A DNA stretch of 37,878 nt from positions 1 through 37,878 of the forward strand of contig CAJXZK010000019.1 of NCBI GenBank assembly GCA_913063055.1, in the 5' to 3' direction. The notes below the pieces were generated by a model, which did no database searches, had not been told where the DNA came from, and saw only the letters and a list, made by a program, of their open reading frames with translations. Shown in pieces: positions 15,953 through 25,299 of this stretch; the stretch's first letter is position 1; every line of letters begins with the position of its first letter. Position numbers and translations under genes: made by a program. This DNA is from an uncultured bacterium (GTDB taxonomy: Bacteria > Cyanobacteriota > Vampirovibrionia > Obscuribacterales > Obscuribacteraceae).

Positions 15953-16732
15953 ATGATTGGCAAAGAAATTTCGCAACCGAACATAGAGCAGCAGTTAGAA
16001 TTCGAGCCATTCATACCAACCTTCGATTACATCAAGCTTAACGACTACGGACGCCCCCTGGTGGGAGCGGCGGTTTTTGGCCTAGCCTTATCCTGCCTGG
16101 TTAGCACCTTAGCAATTTTCGTGGGCGGTCCAATCTTGGCCGCCATGATTTTCGTGCTATGCCTGATCATCTATTCAATTCAATTTCCGATAGCCATACT
16201 TTTTTCAGCGATTCTCCACCACGGCTTGCTCATGCACCGTATGCGCAAGTATGGTCCAGTCTGGTACCTGAGACAGCGTGAACTCGACTTGCCCCAAGCT
16301 GAAGCTTTTGAACTTTGTCTAGCAGCCTGCACTCAATTTGAACGCGGCCGAATTACTAGCTACGACGAGAAGAAAGGCATAATCCACTTACAAATTAAAG
16401 GCAATTTCTGGGTCACCGTAGATCGCACTGTAGCCTTAATAGTAAAAGAGAAAGGGCCCCACTCATCTCTTCTCTATATTGACTCAAAGGTAAAACTGAC
16501 AAGATTTCGCAGCAAGTTAATTCAACTAACCTGGGGCGCCAAATGGCATCCAATCGTATTTCGCACCGACCGCAATTTGAATTACAAGGTGATGAATACC
16601 ATCACAAACTTCATTGACTCAGTGCCCAACTGGGATCATCGCCATGTTAGTGTGCAAGAAAAATTAGAAAATCTAGACCAGACGAAAGCAGAAAATCTTG
16701 CCACCACCGATGGTGACATGCAGGCAGCTTAG
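15953..16732 (+). CDS. Membrane protein of unknown function
   Basis: I start at ATG 15953 (MIGKEISQPN), which gives 259 aa, because GAGGCGGGAA lies upstream of it; the track uses a TTG inside that sequence. After about 40 polar residues come two or three hydrophobic segments (VGAAVFGLALSCLVSTLAIF, ILAAMIFVLCLIIYSIQF, PIAILFSAILHHGLL). A soluble C-terminal domain of about 150 residues follows, with a beta-rich stretch (GIIHLQIKGNFWVTVDRTVA). No family recognised. It follows the TPR gene on the same strand. Confidence 0.7.
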   Translation: MIGKEISQPNIEQQLEFEPFIPTFDYIKLNDYGRPLVGAAVFGLALSCLVSTLAIFVGGPILAAMIFVLCLIIYSIQFPIAILFSAILHHGLLMHRMRKYGPVWYLRQRELDLPQAEAFELCLAACTQFERGRITSYDEKKGIIHLQIKGNFWVTVDRTVALIVKEKGPHSSLLYIDSKVKLTRFRSKLIQLTWGAKWHPIVFRTDRNLNYKVMNTITNFIDSVPNWDHRHVSVQEKLENLDQTKAENLATTDGDMQAA

Positions 16733-16913
16733 TTTCTTGAAATACAATCCTGAGCTTGTGGCAGTTTTAGTTAGGCGCAGAGATCGCTGAAAAGTTCCCG
16801 TTCTTAGCGATAGGCGACAAATTGTCTCATTATCGGCGCATCAGCACCTCGATGTGTTATCTATATCGCCTTGACTGCGCATAGAAAACAGCACGAGGAA
16901 AGGATGTAACTTT

Positions 16914-19118
16914 ATGGCCACAAAAAAGAATTCGCCAGCGAAAAGCACTGGTGCTGCTAACAATGAAAAGACAGAACAACTGAGCAATTTCACCTCTATA
17001 GACGATGGCGCATTTCTCACATCCAATCAAGGGCTACGCAAAAGCGATGATCAGAACACACTGAAAGCAGGGTCGCGTAGTCCTAGCCTTTTAGAAGATC
17101 ACCTGATGCGCGAGAAGCTTACTCATTTCGATCATGAGCGTATCCCAGAAAGAGTTGTTCATGCGCGCGGCACTGCAGCTCATGGATTTTTCGAAGCTTA
17201 TGATGGTGCAGCAAAATATTGCAAAGCCAACTTTCTTAAACCTGGCGTTAAAACTCCAGTCTTTACGCGCTTCTCGACAGTAGCGGGCTCGAGAGGTTCA
17301 AGCGATCTAGCTAGAGACGTGCGTGGCTTTGCCGTCAAGTTTTACACCCAAGAAGGTGTCTTTGACTTGGTTGGCAATAATATGCCAGTCTTCTTTATCC
17401 AAGACGGAATAAAATTCCCAGACCTCATTCATGCAGTAAAGCCAGAGCCACACAACGAAATTCCTCAAGCTCAATCAGCCCACGATACATTTTGGGATTT
17501 TGCCTCCTTGTCTACTGAGACTACTCACATGCTCATGTGGGTAATGTCTGACAGAGCCATTCCCCGCAGTTTAAGAATGATGGAAGGCTTCGGTGTGCAT
17601 ACTTTCCGCTTAATCGACGAGTCTGGAATCTCTCGCTTTGCCAAGCTCCATTGGAGACCAAGTATCGGCACACATTCAATATTCTGGGACGAAGCTTTGA
17701 AAATCTCAGGCAAAGACCCTGATTTTCACCGGCGGGACCTCTGGGAAGCCATCGAAAGTGGGGCATTTCCCCAGTGGGAACTAAGTGTGCAACTGATCGA
17801 AGAAAAGGACGAATTCAATTTTGATTTCGACCTGCTTGACCCAACCAAACTTGTGCCAGAAGAATTGGTGCCCCGTATACCGCTGGGCAAAATGACATTG
17901 AACCGCAACCCTGACAATTTCTTTGCTGAAACAGAACAGGTTGCCTTCTGTATCAGCCACATCGTTCCCGGCATTGATTTTAGCAATGACCCCTTACTGC
18001 AAGCACGACTATTCTCTTATCTAGATACTCAACTAAAGCGTCTAGGCGGACCCAATTTCCACGAACTGCCAATCAACAAATCGATTGCTGCAGTCAATAA
18101 CAATAGCCGCGATGGCCACATGCGGCAGACCATCAATGCTGGCAAAACTAGCTACCAACCTAACACAGTTGGGGGAGGCTGTCCTTTCCAGGCTGGCGCC
18201 GCTGATGGCGGGTTTGCCAGCTTTGCTGCCAAGGTCGAGGGCGTCAAGCTACGGGATCGTAGCGAAAGCTTCTTTGACCATTTCAGTCAAGCCTCTCTTT
18301 TTTATAATAGTCAGACAAAAGTCGAGAAAGAACATATTTCGCAGGCATTTCAGTTTGAATTGAGTCATGTAGAAACGCCTGCAATCAGAGAAAGAGTTAT
18401 CGCTGTTTTACAGCATGTCGACACAGAGCTAGCGAAATCAGTGGCTGATGGCCTCGGTATTAAGAGTCCAGTAAAAATCGAAGGCTATTTAAACCAAGCT
18501 GTACCAGCCGATGTTGACCCAAAGACCTATCAATCGACTGCCAATAGAACAAAGGCAACTGAGTCACCAGCTCTCAGCATTTTAGCTAACACTATCGCAG
18601 TTGTAGCGACGCGCAAAGTGGCCGTGTTATTGGCCGCTGGCTTCACGGAAGAGACTGTCGCGCCTCTGATCAAGCAATTGAAAGCAGCTGGAGCAGTGCC
18701 TAAAATAGTGGCACCCACAGGTGGCGAAGTCAGAAGCGATAAAGATAATGCCTTCAAGGTAGACTTCACACTGGCTTCTGTCGGTTCAGTATTATTCGAT
18801 GCAGTTTATGTTGCTGGTGGAACAAAAACTGCAACCATACTGACTAAACTTGCACCAGCAAAATTGTTTATCAACGAAGCCTACAAGCATTGCAAAGCGA
18901 TCGCGGGCTGTGATGAAGGGGCAGAGCTGATCAAGCATGCTTTAGAAAAAGCGGGGCTTGATCTAAAAAATGAAGCCATTTGCTCAGTCGAAAATGGAGT
19001 ACTTCTGGCCACGGCATCCAATGCCAAAAGCGCAGATGAATTGGCGACAAAATTCATCAAATGCATAGCTAAACATAGAACCTGGGATCGACTGCACTTC
19101 GACGAAATAGCCGTTTAG
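16914..19118 (+). CDS. katE: Large-subunit heme catalase (HPII/KatE type) with C-terminal DJ-1/PfpI-like domain
   Basis: The enzyme dismutates hydrogen peroxide. At 734 aa it belongs to the large-subunit clade. The distal histidine is in RVVHARGTAAHGFFEA, the catalytic asparagine in FDLVGNNMPVFFIQDG, and the proximal heme tyrosine in QARLFSYLDTQLKRLG. From about residue 570 a flavodoxin-like DJ-1/PfpI-type domain follows (RKVAVLLAAGFTEE, FDAVYVAGG, LFINEAYKHCKAIAGCDEGA), as in E. coli HPII; this domain is usually inactive in catalases. The ATG is preceded by a purine-rich GAGGAAAGGA sequence. The 180-base leader contains short inverted repeats (ATCGCT...AGCGAT; GACAAATTGTC) but no OxyR or PerR site I can recognise. 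Confidence 0.95.
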   Translation: MATKKNSPAKSTGAANNEKTEQLSNFTSIDDGAFLTSNQGLRKSDDQNTLKAGSRSPSLLEDHLMREKLTHFDHERIPERVVHARGTAAHGFFEAYDGAAKYCKANFLKPGVKTPVFTRFSTVAGSRGSSDLARDVRGFAVKFYTQEGVFDLVGNNMPVFFIQDGIKFPDLIHAVKPEPHNEIPQAQSAHDTFWDFASLSTETTHMLMWVMSDRAIPRSLRMMEGFGVHTFRLIDESGISRFAKLHWRPSIGTHSIFWDEALKISGKDPDFHRRDLWEAIESGAFPQWELSVQLIEEKDEFNFDFDLLDPTKLVPEELVPRIPLGKMTLNRNPDNFFAETEQVAFCISHIVPGIDFSNDPLLQARLFSYLDTQLKRLGGPNFHELPINKSIAAVNNNSRDGHMRQTINAGKTSYQPNTVGGGCPFQAGAADGGFASFAAKVEGVKLRDRSESFFDHFSQASLFYNSQTKVEKEHISQAFQFELSHVETPAIRERVIAVLQHVDTELAKSVADGLGIKSPVKIEGYLNQAVPADVDPKTYQSTANRTKATESPALSILANTIAVVATRKVAVLLAAGFTEETVAPLIKQLKAAGAVPKIVAPTGGEVRSDKDNAFKVDFTLASVGSVLFDAVYVAGGTKTATILTKLAPAKLFINEAYKHCKAIAGCDEGAELIKHALEKAGLDLKNEAICSVENGVLLATASNAKSADELATKFIKCIAKHRTWDRLHFDEIAV

Positions 19119-19148
19119 GAGCAAAAAAATACTGAGCAAGAGATTGGC

Positions 19149-21953
19149 TTAACCCGAGCGCATCATCTCAGAGTGCTCGCCCACAGCCTTTTGTTCTACC
19201 ATTTGCTTCAAAGTTGGATAATTCGTTAATTGCGGATCTTCTTTCATAATGGCAATGGCAGCATTTCGGGCTTCTTCTAAAATTTTGGCATCTTTAACAA
19301 GGTCAGCCAAAACCAAGTCTGGTAGGCCGCTTTGGCGGTAGCCTAAAAATTCACCAGGGCCACGTATTTCGAGGTCTTTCTCGGCCACAACAAAACCATC
19401 ATTAGTGATTGTCAGAATTTCTAGGCGCTCACGGGTTGCTTGTGACTTTTGCTCTGACACCAGATAGCAATAAGATTGATCCGCACCTCGACCGACCCGG
19501 CCACGAAGCTGGTGCAGTTGAGCCAATCCGAAGCGATCAGCATTTTCGATTACCATCACCGAAGCATTAGGGACATCTACGCCAACTTCAATAACTGTCG
19601 TTGAAACAAGGATATGAAACTCGCCCGAACGAAACGCATCCATTACTTCATCTTTTTCTTGAGCCTTAAGCTTGCCGTGCATCAAGCCCAGGCGCAGGTC
19701 TTTAAACTCGCCTGTGCGCAGCTTTTCATACTCAGCCGTGGCCGCTTTTGCCGCCAGGGTCTCAGATTCATCAATCAAAGGAAAAACAATATATGCCTGG
19801 CGTCCTTTTTCAATTTCCTTATGGACGGCTTCCCACATCTTGGCTTTTTGAGCTGGTTTGAGCAAGAACGTTTCTATGGGTTTACGACCAGGGGGCAATT
19901 CATCAATCTCAGAGACATCAAGATCACCGTGCATAGTCAGAGCCAAAGTACGAGGAATTGGCGTAGCAGTCATTGTCAGAAGCTCTGGGCTTTGACTCTT
20001 CGCTTTTAGGCGCGCCCGCTGTTTAACACCAAAGCGGTGCTGTTCGTCAATGACAATCAAACCAAGATTCTTAAATTCAACGTCGTCTTCTAGCAAGGCA
20101 TGGGTGCCAACAGCAATGTGAGCTTGCCCAGACAATATTTCTTGACGCACAGCGCGGCGTTCTTTCACTCCGTGCTTACCGAGTACCAGAGCGCACTTGA
20201 GACCCAGGGGGGTAACCAGGCGTTGAAACTGGCGGAAGTGTTGTTCGGCTAAGATTTCGGTTGGTGCCATCATGGCTCCCTGGAAGCCATTCTCAATTGC
20301 CACCATTAAGGCAAGCAGTGCAACAATGGTTTTTCCTGAGCCCACATCGCCCTGTACTAGCCTGTGCATTGGTTTATTTGATGCAAGATCCCGAGCGATT
20401 TCTTGAAAAATACGCTCTTGTGCTCCGGTCAATTTAAACGGCAATGATCCACGTAACTGCTCAACATAGCCATCAGGAGAGGAGGTATATTTGATTGAAA
20501 GAGCATCTTCTTGCGACTCATATTGATAGCGGCGATGTGCCATCTGCAGTTGGATGGCAAACAATTCGTCGAAGACTAACCGTCTTCGAGCCGCATCTTT
20601 GGTTTCAGGATCTTCAGGAAAATGGATATGAGTAAAAGCCTCACTCATACCAATTAAGTTGTATGTTTCTTTCAGGTGCTCTGGCAGCAAATCAGCAATA
20701 CCGCTTCCATAGGTAGCAATAGCATTATGTATAACGCTGCGCAAATGACGTAGTGATAAGCCTTCGGTCAGAGCATAGACTGGCACAAGCCTGCCAGCAT
20801 GGATACTCTGTGGCACCCCCTCAAAGCCAGCTTCGCGATCCTCTTCAATATGACCGCTGACGAGCTGCTCACCACCAGCCAAGCTAAGAATTTCCACCTC
20901 GGCGTTCTTCAGTTTAAATTTGTGCGAATAATCGTCAATCTCAACCACACCAGACGCCAGCACCTGAGCGCCTTTAGGGAATTGGCCTTTGAGTCGCTCA
21001 AGGAGGTATTTGTTACCCTTACCACCGACAAAACGAGTAACCAGCAGACTACCAGTGCCATCAGAAATGACCACATTTAAAATTGACATATTGCCGCGCT
21101 TTGATTGATAAGCGCCAACCGAGCGAATTGTACCGAAGATACTAACTTCTTCGCCCACTGTCAGGTCTTTGATAAACTCGCGATTTTGAAAATCGAGGTG
21201 CCGCCGCGGGTAGTGGCGCAACAATTGATCAACGGTTGTGATACCCAGATTAGAGAGCAACAGCGCGAGCTTAGGACCAACACCTTTGACAAATTGAACT
21301 GGAATTTCGCAAGGATGCTTGCCCACCAATTTCTGACCCGCCTGCTGATGGGCCAGACTAGTGACTGGGGTGCTGACTGGGGCACGTCCAGCCGGGCTAG
21401 ACGATGATTTACCAACAGCCGCCTGACCCTGGGGGGCTTTGCTTATTGGTTTACTACCTGACTTACTGGTTGAACTACTAGTCGATTTACCAGTTGAACT
21501 ACTAGTTGAATTACCGGCGGCGGACTTGCTTACAGCAGAACCAGAGGAAAAATCGCTTGAACGAAAAGAGCCCGGGGCCGCTGTGCCCGGGCTGCGCGCG
21601 TAAGCACTGGGCTCACGAGCAGCATCAGAAGCAGACAACGACTGGTCGTTTGGCACACCATCAACGTTGTCCCAGTAAGGTGCAATTAGTTCCTCTGCCC
21701 GTCGAACAATTGAAATACGGGTAGAAACATCAACATTAGGATACTGACGAAACAAACTGCGCACAGTCACCCAGATGGTGTCATAGGGGAAGCGTCGCAC
21801 GAGACGATCAGCCGTAGCCCTCATAAATTGAGAGAAGGTCGAGCGCTTACCTTGAAAATCAGCATAGCGAGCTTTGCGCTCCACGGCAATGGCAAGGCGC
21901 AAACCCTTAAGTTCAGCTTCTTTTGTAGGCCGAGTTCCGACTATATTCGCCAC
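19149..21953 (-). CDS. recG: ATP-dependent DNA helicase RecG with N-terminal extension
   Basis: RecG rewinds stalled replication forks and branch-migrates junctions. The wedge/OB domain is visible around residues 215-370 (FVKGVGPKLALLLSNLGI; EVSIFGTIRSVG). The helicase motifs follow: RLVQGDVGSGKTIVALLAL (Walker A), LIVIDEQHRFGVKQR (DEQH box), TMTATPIPRTLALTMHGDLD and QLRGRVGRG (motif VI). At 934 aa it exceeds the usual 680-700 by about 200 residues at the N-terminus. The first 100 (AVERKARYADFQGKRSTFSQ) resemble the extension of cyanobacterial RecG. A Ser/Thr/Gly-rich linker then joins it to the wedge domain. Only a short gap separates it from the upstream mglA gene on the same strand, so the two may be co-transcribed. 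Confidence 0.95.
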   Translation of the reverse strand: MANIVGTRPTKEAELKGLRLAIAVERKARYADFQGKRSTFSQFMRATADRLVRRFPYDTIWVTVRSLFRQYPNVDVSTRISIVRRAEELIAPYWDNVDGVPNDQSLSASDAAREPSAYARSPGTAAPGSFRSSDFSSGSAVSKSAAGNSTSSSTGKSTSSSTSKSGSKPISKAPQGQAAVGKSSSSPAGRAPVSTPVTSLAHQQAGQKLVGKHPCEIPVQFVKGVGPKLALLLSNLGITTVDQLLRHYPRRHLDFQNREFIKDLTVGEEVSIFGTIRSVGAYQSKRGNMSILNVVISDGTGSLLVTRFVGGKGNKYLLERLKGQFPKGAQVLASGVVEIDDYSHKFKLKNAEVEILSLAGGEQLVSGHIEEDREAGFEGVPQSIHAGRLVPVYALTEGLSLRHLRSVIHNAIATYGSGIADLLPEHLKETYNLIGMSEAFTHIHFPEDPETKDAARRRLVFDELFAIQLQMAHRRYQYESQEDALSIKYTSSPDGYVEQLRGSLPFKLTGAQERIFQEIARDLASNKPMHRLVQGDVGSGKTIVALLALMVAIENGFQGAMMAPTEILAEQHFRQFQRLVTPLGLKCALVLGKHGVKERRAVRQEILSGQAHIAVGTHALLEDDVEFKNLGLIVIDEQHRFGVKQRARLKAKSQSPELLTMTATPIPRTLALTMHGDLDVSEIDELPPGRKPIETFLLKPAQKAKMWEAVHKEIEKGRQAYIVFPLIDESETLAAKAATAEYEKLRTGEFKDLRLGLMHGKLKAQEKDEVMDAFRSGEFHILVSTTVIEVGVDVPNASVMVIENADRFGLAQLHQLRGRVGRGADQSYCYLVSEQKSQATRERLEILTITNDGFVVAEKDLEIRGPGEFLGYRQSGLPDLVLADLVKDAKILEEARNAAIAIMKEDPQLTNYPTLKQMVEQKAVGEHSEMMRSG
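21463..21517. repeat. 24-bp tandem repeat in the recG linker
   Basis: Two adjacent 24-bp units (each beginning TTAC and containing GTTGAACTACTAGT) plus a partial third encode repeated STSSSTxK peptides in the Ser/Thr linker of RecG. The units stay in frame. Confidence 0.85.
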
Positions 21954-22017
21954 AGATTAATTGCCACAGATAACTTCTTGCCTCTGAAGCAAATTCTACT
22001 TCAGAAAGCAGCCAAGG

Positions 22018-22596
22018 TTACTGTAAGCGGTTGAGAATTAGCTTTGAAATCGCTTTGAGAGTAGCGAATACACCTAAGCCTTCAGAAGCAACAGCTTCGA
22101 AACTTGGTACGCCACGGATATTCATATCTTTTTCTAAGCGTTCAATCGGCATGGCATTGGCCAAGTCGCGCTTGTTGTATTGCAAGACCCAAGGAATGCT
22201 ATCGAGGGTAAGGCCATATTCAGCCAAGTTCTCAACCATGTTCTGGAGAGACTCAACGTTGTCCTTAGCTCTCATGACATCGGAGTCGCCTACGAAAATA
22301 ATGCCATCAACGCCGTTCAAAATAAGTTTACGGCTGGCGTTGTACTCAACTTGGCCGGGAACGGTGTAAAGAGAAAATCTAGTTTTAAAACCTTGTACGC
22401 TGCCCAAATCGAGGGGCAAGAAGTCAAAGAAGAGCGTTCTTTCAGTTTCGGTAGCGAGACTGATCAATTCGCCTCTAGTAGTAGGGGCCAGTTGGCTGTG
22501 GATATACTTCAAGTTCGTTGTCTTGCCACCAAGGCCGGTGCCATAATAAACGATTTTGCAGTTAATCTCTCGAGCTGCGTAGTTTACGAGTGCCAT
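22018..22596 (-). CDS. mglA: MglA-type small Ras-like GTPase
   Basis: A 192-aa GTPase of the MglA family, which controls cell polarity and gliding or twitching motility in Myxococcus and relatives. It has the P-loop [18 protein letters not shown] and the MglA-specific switch II sequence [11 protein letters not shown], with proline where Ras has Ala. NKRD is the guanine specificity motif, and [13 protein letters not shown] is the SAK-like motif. The N-terminus [19 protein letters not shown] is the standard MglA start. GGAAACAGGT precedes the ATG. The cognate GAP MglB (a roadblock protein), normally adjacent in many genomes, is not in this window. Confidence 0.93.
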   Translation of the reverse strand: MALVNYAAREINCKIVYYGTGLGGKTTNLKYIHSQLAPTTRGELISLATETERTLFFDFLPLDLGSVQGFKTRFSLYTVPGQVEYNASRKLILNGVDGIIFVGDSDVMRAKDNVESLQNMVENLAEYGLTLDSIPWVLQYNKRDLANAMPIERLEKDMNIRGVPSFEAVASEGLGVFATLKAISKLILNRLQ

Positions 22597-23131
22597 TACC
22601 TGTTTCCTGCTTCCCCTTGCCGTCTGGCTCGGTCAATTTGAGCCTTGGCTCTCTCATACCCATCAGCCACTTATTTTCAAGCGCCTTTGAGTAAACACTG
22701 AAATTTGATAAGACCTTACACAATACTGTACTGACTGAAGATACTAAATCATTACTAAAAAGTACCCTAAATCGGCAAACTAAACCAATCTTGTAAACCG
22801 GCTTTTGTGTAGTTCGAGTAAAGGATAGGACATAACTGATTGATCTTCATCGCTTGGCAACTTCGATTAATCAGTCTGATAACACTGTAGTACAGCGCTC
22901 TCACAGTAAGCCTATCATGATTTTTAGCGCAGGTAAGATCTCCGGCAACTATCTATAACAGAATGTACCCATTCATCCTGAACTATTACAAACTTAGCAT
23001 TTGGAGGGTTGACCATATATTCAACGTGGTACAGGTGCTACAATTCCTCCTTTGCTTGTGTTCTTGAATCTACCGGGCCTCAAGGGGCTGTACGGCAGAT
23101 TTCGCGACTGAATTAAGACGGGAATTATTTT
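22597..23131. other. Divergent intergenic region mglA/rpmB, no gene seen
   Basis: This 535-base stretch has no plausible ORF. It must hold promoters for mglA and rpmB. An extended -10 candidate for rpmB is annotated separately. A small hairpin-forming GAGCCttGGCTC lies close to the mglA start. I see no tRNA or known riboswitch. Confidence 0.5.
23036..23044 (+). promoter_or_regulatory. Possible extended -10 promoter element for rpmB
   Basis: TGCTACAAT matches the extended -10 pattern TGnTATAAT at one mismatch and lies about 90 bases before rpmB. A TTGACC sits 24 bases upstream, too far for a standard -35, so the extended element would have to carry recognition. Confidence 0.4.
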
Positions 23132-23335
23132 ATGGCTAAGCGTTGTGACGTATGCGGCAAAGGACCCCAGACCGGTGTTCAATACACCTTCTTGCGTTCG
23201 CACTGGAACCCGCACGGTAAGAGACGTTGGCTGCCAAACCTCCAACCTTTCAAGGCCTTGGTAGGCAAGACTGTTAAGCGCATGAAAGTGTGCACATCTT
23301 GCATCAAAGCCGGCAAAGTTAAGAGAGCAGTCTAA
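23132..23335 (+). CDS. rpmB: 50S ribosomal protein L28
   Basis: A 67-aa ribosomal protein of the large subunit. It starts MAKRCDVCGKGPQTG and continues GKRRWLPNLQPFKALVGKTV and MKVCTSCIKAGKVKRA. The two CxxC pairs mark the zinc-binding form of L28. Between them, about three residues more than usual occur before KRRWLPNLQ (YTFLRSHWNPHG). The ATG is preceded by a GGGAA sequence. A strong terminator hairpin follows, so it seems to be a single-gene transcript. Confidence 0.93.
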   Translation: MAKRCDVCGKGPQTGVQYTFLRSHWNPHGKRRWLPNLQPFKALVGKTVKRMKVCTSCIKAGKVKRAV

Positions 23336-23357
23336 CTACTCAGTATCCATTTGATTT

Positions 23358-23390
23358 AACTAGCTTTCCCTCGGGGGAGCTAGTTTTGTC
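23358..23390 (+). terminator. Rho-independent terminator after rpmB
   Basis: AACTAGCTTTCCC pairs with GGGGGAGCTAGTT (about 12 pairs including G-T pairs, tiny loop) and is followed by a T-rich tail (TTTTGTCTTG). It lies 23 bases after the rpmB stop. The A/T-rich outer stem could also serve the convergent hslO gene. Confidence 0.85.
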
Positions 23391-23420
23391 TTGCTATATC
23401 TAGTGATTTAAAATCTCGGC

Positions 23421-24296
23421 TTAGCTCTCGCGGGCCAAATCTAACAAGCCTTCTTTCTCGACAAGATAGAGCTCATTGCAGAACTGACAGCGACCTTCCG
23501 CCTGCCCGTCTTCTTCTGCCATAGAAATAATTTCGCTGCTGGGCAATACCTTCAGGGCCTCAACAAAACGCTCGCGTGAGCACTTGCAGACAAATGATAA
23601 AGGCTTCACATCGGTCAATGGCGTAATTTCAAAGCCGGTGAGGATACGCTGCAAAATTTCTTCGAGAGTCATGCCTCTCTTCATCAAAAAGGTGAAAGTG
23701 CCAAAAGTAGAGATATTGTTCTCAATCCGGCAAATAGTTTCTTCAGTATGGTCTGGCAAAAGTTGAATTATCAGACCGCCAGCCGCTTCCACTCCGTTTT
23801 TACTGAGATGGGTACCAACCACAACTAGCGACCCAGTCTGGTCTGAATTGACCAAGAAATGGTTTACGTCTTCACCCACTTCACCAGAAGCAAGCTCAAC
23901 AGTGGAGGTATGAGGCTGACCAAAACCAGGATCAATTGTCACGTGGAGATAACCGGTAGAGCCAATGGCCGAACCCACGTCAAAATTGCCTAATGAGTTA
24001 AGAGGAAGTTCAATATCTGGGTGCTCAACAAAACCGCGGACAGTGCCTCGGGGCGATGCATCAACCATGACTTTGCCGAGGGGGCCATTGCCCTGAAACT
24101 TAAGAGCGACCTGACCATCTTTGGCCAAGATTTGTGAAAGCAGTACACCGGCAGTGAGAGCGCGGCCCAAGGCAGCAGCGGCTGTAAATGATAGGTTGTG
24201 CCTTAAGCGAGCATCTTCGGAGAGATGAGTCGTAGTAGCAATAACGGCACGCAGTGTGCCATCTGACGATATTGCTTTTAGTACGCCATCTTTCAT
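23421..24296 (-). CDS. hslO: Redox-activated chaperone Hsp33
   Basis: Hsp33 is a cytoplasmic holdase that is off when its zinc centre is reduced and on after oxidative unfolding. The four zinc cysteines are visible as CKCSRERF and GRCQFCNE near the C-terminus (CxC...CxxC). The N-terminal domain has the typical start (DGTLRAVIATTTHLSEDARL) and LGRALTAGVLLSQIL. The length of 291 aa is normal. The ATG at 24296 has a weak GAGA sequence upstream. It is convergent with rpmB and lies in the same orientation as prmC-prfA. It fits the other redox-protective genes in the window, such as catalase. Confidence 0.95.
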   Translation of the reverse strand: MKDGVLKAISSDGTLRAVIATTTHLSEDARLRHNLSFTAAAALGRALTAGVLLSQILAKDGQVALKFQGNGPLGKVMVDASPRGTVRGFVEHPDIELPLNSLGNFDVGSAIGSTGYLHVTIDPGFGQPHTSTVELASGEVGEDVNHFLVNSDQTGSLVVVGTHLSKNGVEAAGGLIIQLLPDHTEETICRIENNISTFGTFTFLMKRGMTLEEILQRILTGFEITPLTDVKPLSFVCKCSRERFVEALKVLPSSEIISMAEEDGQAEGRCQFCNELYLVEKEGLLDLARES

Positions 24297-24385
24297 CTAA
24301 ATCTCGTTGAATTCTGCGCCCATAGTTTTTGCAGATCTCTCAAACTAAGCCCTTATTAGCATATTACAAAAATTAAAGAGTTTTG

Positions 24386-25297
24386 TCACCACTGCCATCC
24401 AGAACTAGTCAGCACTCTAGGCCGTCCGCCCAGATCGCTCCAAAGTTGAAGCTCGCCCCAACCAGCCAATTCAAATAACTCTTTGACCGCATCGGCCTGA
24501 CCATCACCAAACTCAACTATTAGCGCCGCATGAGCGGTGGCTTCCAGGCTCGGCAGATGCTTAGCGAAATTGCGATAGAAGCCCATTCCATCAGGACCTC
24601 CGCCGACCAGGGCCAAGCGTGGCTCATGGGCAATCACTTCTGGTGCGAGAGTAGAGGCAACGGCCAGGGGAACATAGGGAGGATTGGAGAGAATGAGATC
24701 AAAGTGTTTGCTCGAGCCGAGCTTGGCCAAGCCCTCTAGGTAGTCTTCTTCAATTAAAGTAAGACGCTCAGCCACACCGTGGCAAATCGCATTGATGCGA
24801 CAGAAATGGGCTGCCTGCGGAGAAATTTCAAATGCAGTTGCTACTAATTGGGGAAATTGCTTGAGCAAACTAATTACGATAGCCCCCGAACCAGCCCCCA
24901 CTTCAAGTAAACTGACCGGGCTCTTGCTCTTGATATAATCGCCAGCCGCCACGACCAGAGTTTCGGTATCGGCCCGAGGAATCAAAACCCCTGGTCCCAC
25001 AGCAAACTTAAGCCCGCAGAAATATGTCTCACCTAATACATACTGCAAAGGCACCCGTCGGCGCCTTTGCTCTAGTATTTCAGCCAGGGTACCAGCGTGC
25101 GCAACTGACAAGACCGCCTTGGCATTAAGCAAAAGCTCATGGGCGGCCATTTTAGTCACGTGCTGTAGAGCAAGTTCAGCCTCTCGGCGAGCTTCTTCTC
25201 GCTCAATACCCAAGTCAACTAGAGCCGTGACAAAATGAGCGCGGGCCGCTTCATAACTGCAGTTAGGGGGCCAATTGTCAGGCCCAATATTATCCAA
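24386..25297 (-). CDS. prmC: Release factor glutamine methyltransferase PrmC
   Basis: This SAM-dependent enzyme methylates the GGQ glutamine of RF1 and RF2. The catalytic motif is in DLILSNPPYVPLAVAS. The SAM-binding motif is LLEVGAGSGAIVISLL, and VLIPRADTETLV is the conserved PrmC signature before it. The length of 303 aa is normal, including the N-terminal helical domain. Its ATG lies two bases after the prfA stop on the same strand, so the two are co-transcribed and probably translationally coupled. This is the classical prfA-prmC arrangement of enzyme and substrate. Confidence 0.96.
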   Translation of the reverse strand: MDNIGPDNWPPNCSYEAARAHFVTALVDLGIEREEARREAELALQHVTKMAAHELLLNAKAVLSVAHAGTLAEILEQRRRRVPLQYVLGETYFCGLKFAVGPGVLIPRADTETLVVAAGDYIKSKSPVSLLEVGAGSGAIVISLLKQFPQLVATAFEISPQAAHFCRINAICHGVAERLTLIEEDYLEGLAKLGSSKHFDLILSNPPYVPLAVASTLAPEVIAHEPRLALVGGGPDGMGFYRNFAKHLPSLEATAHAALIVEFGDGQADAVKELFELAGWGELQLWSDLGGRPRVLTSSGWQW

Positions 25298-25299
25298 AC

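Noticed and set aside
16733-16913. Short inverted repeats upstream of the catalase as OxyR or PerR sites
   Set aside because: They do not match known consensus sequences; the arms are only five or six bases.
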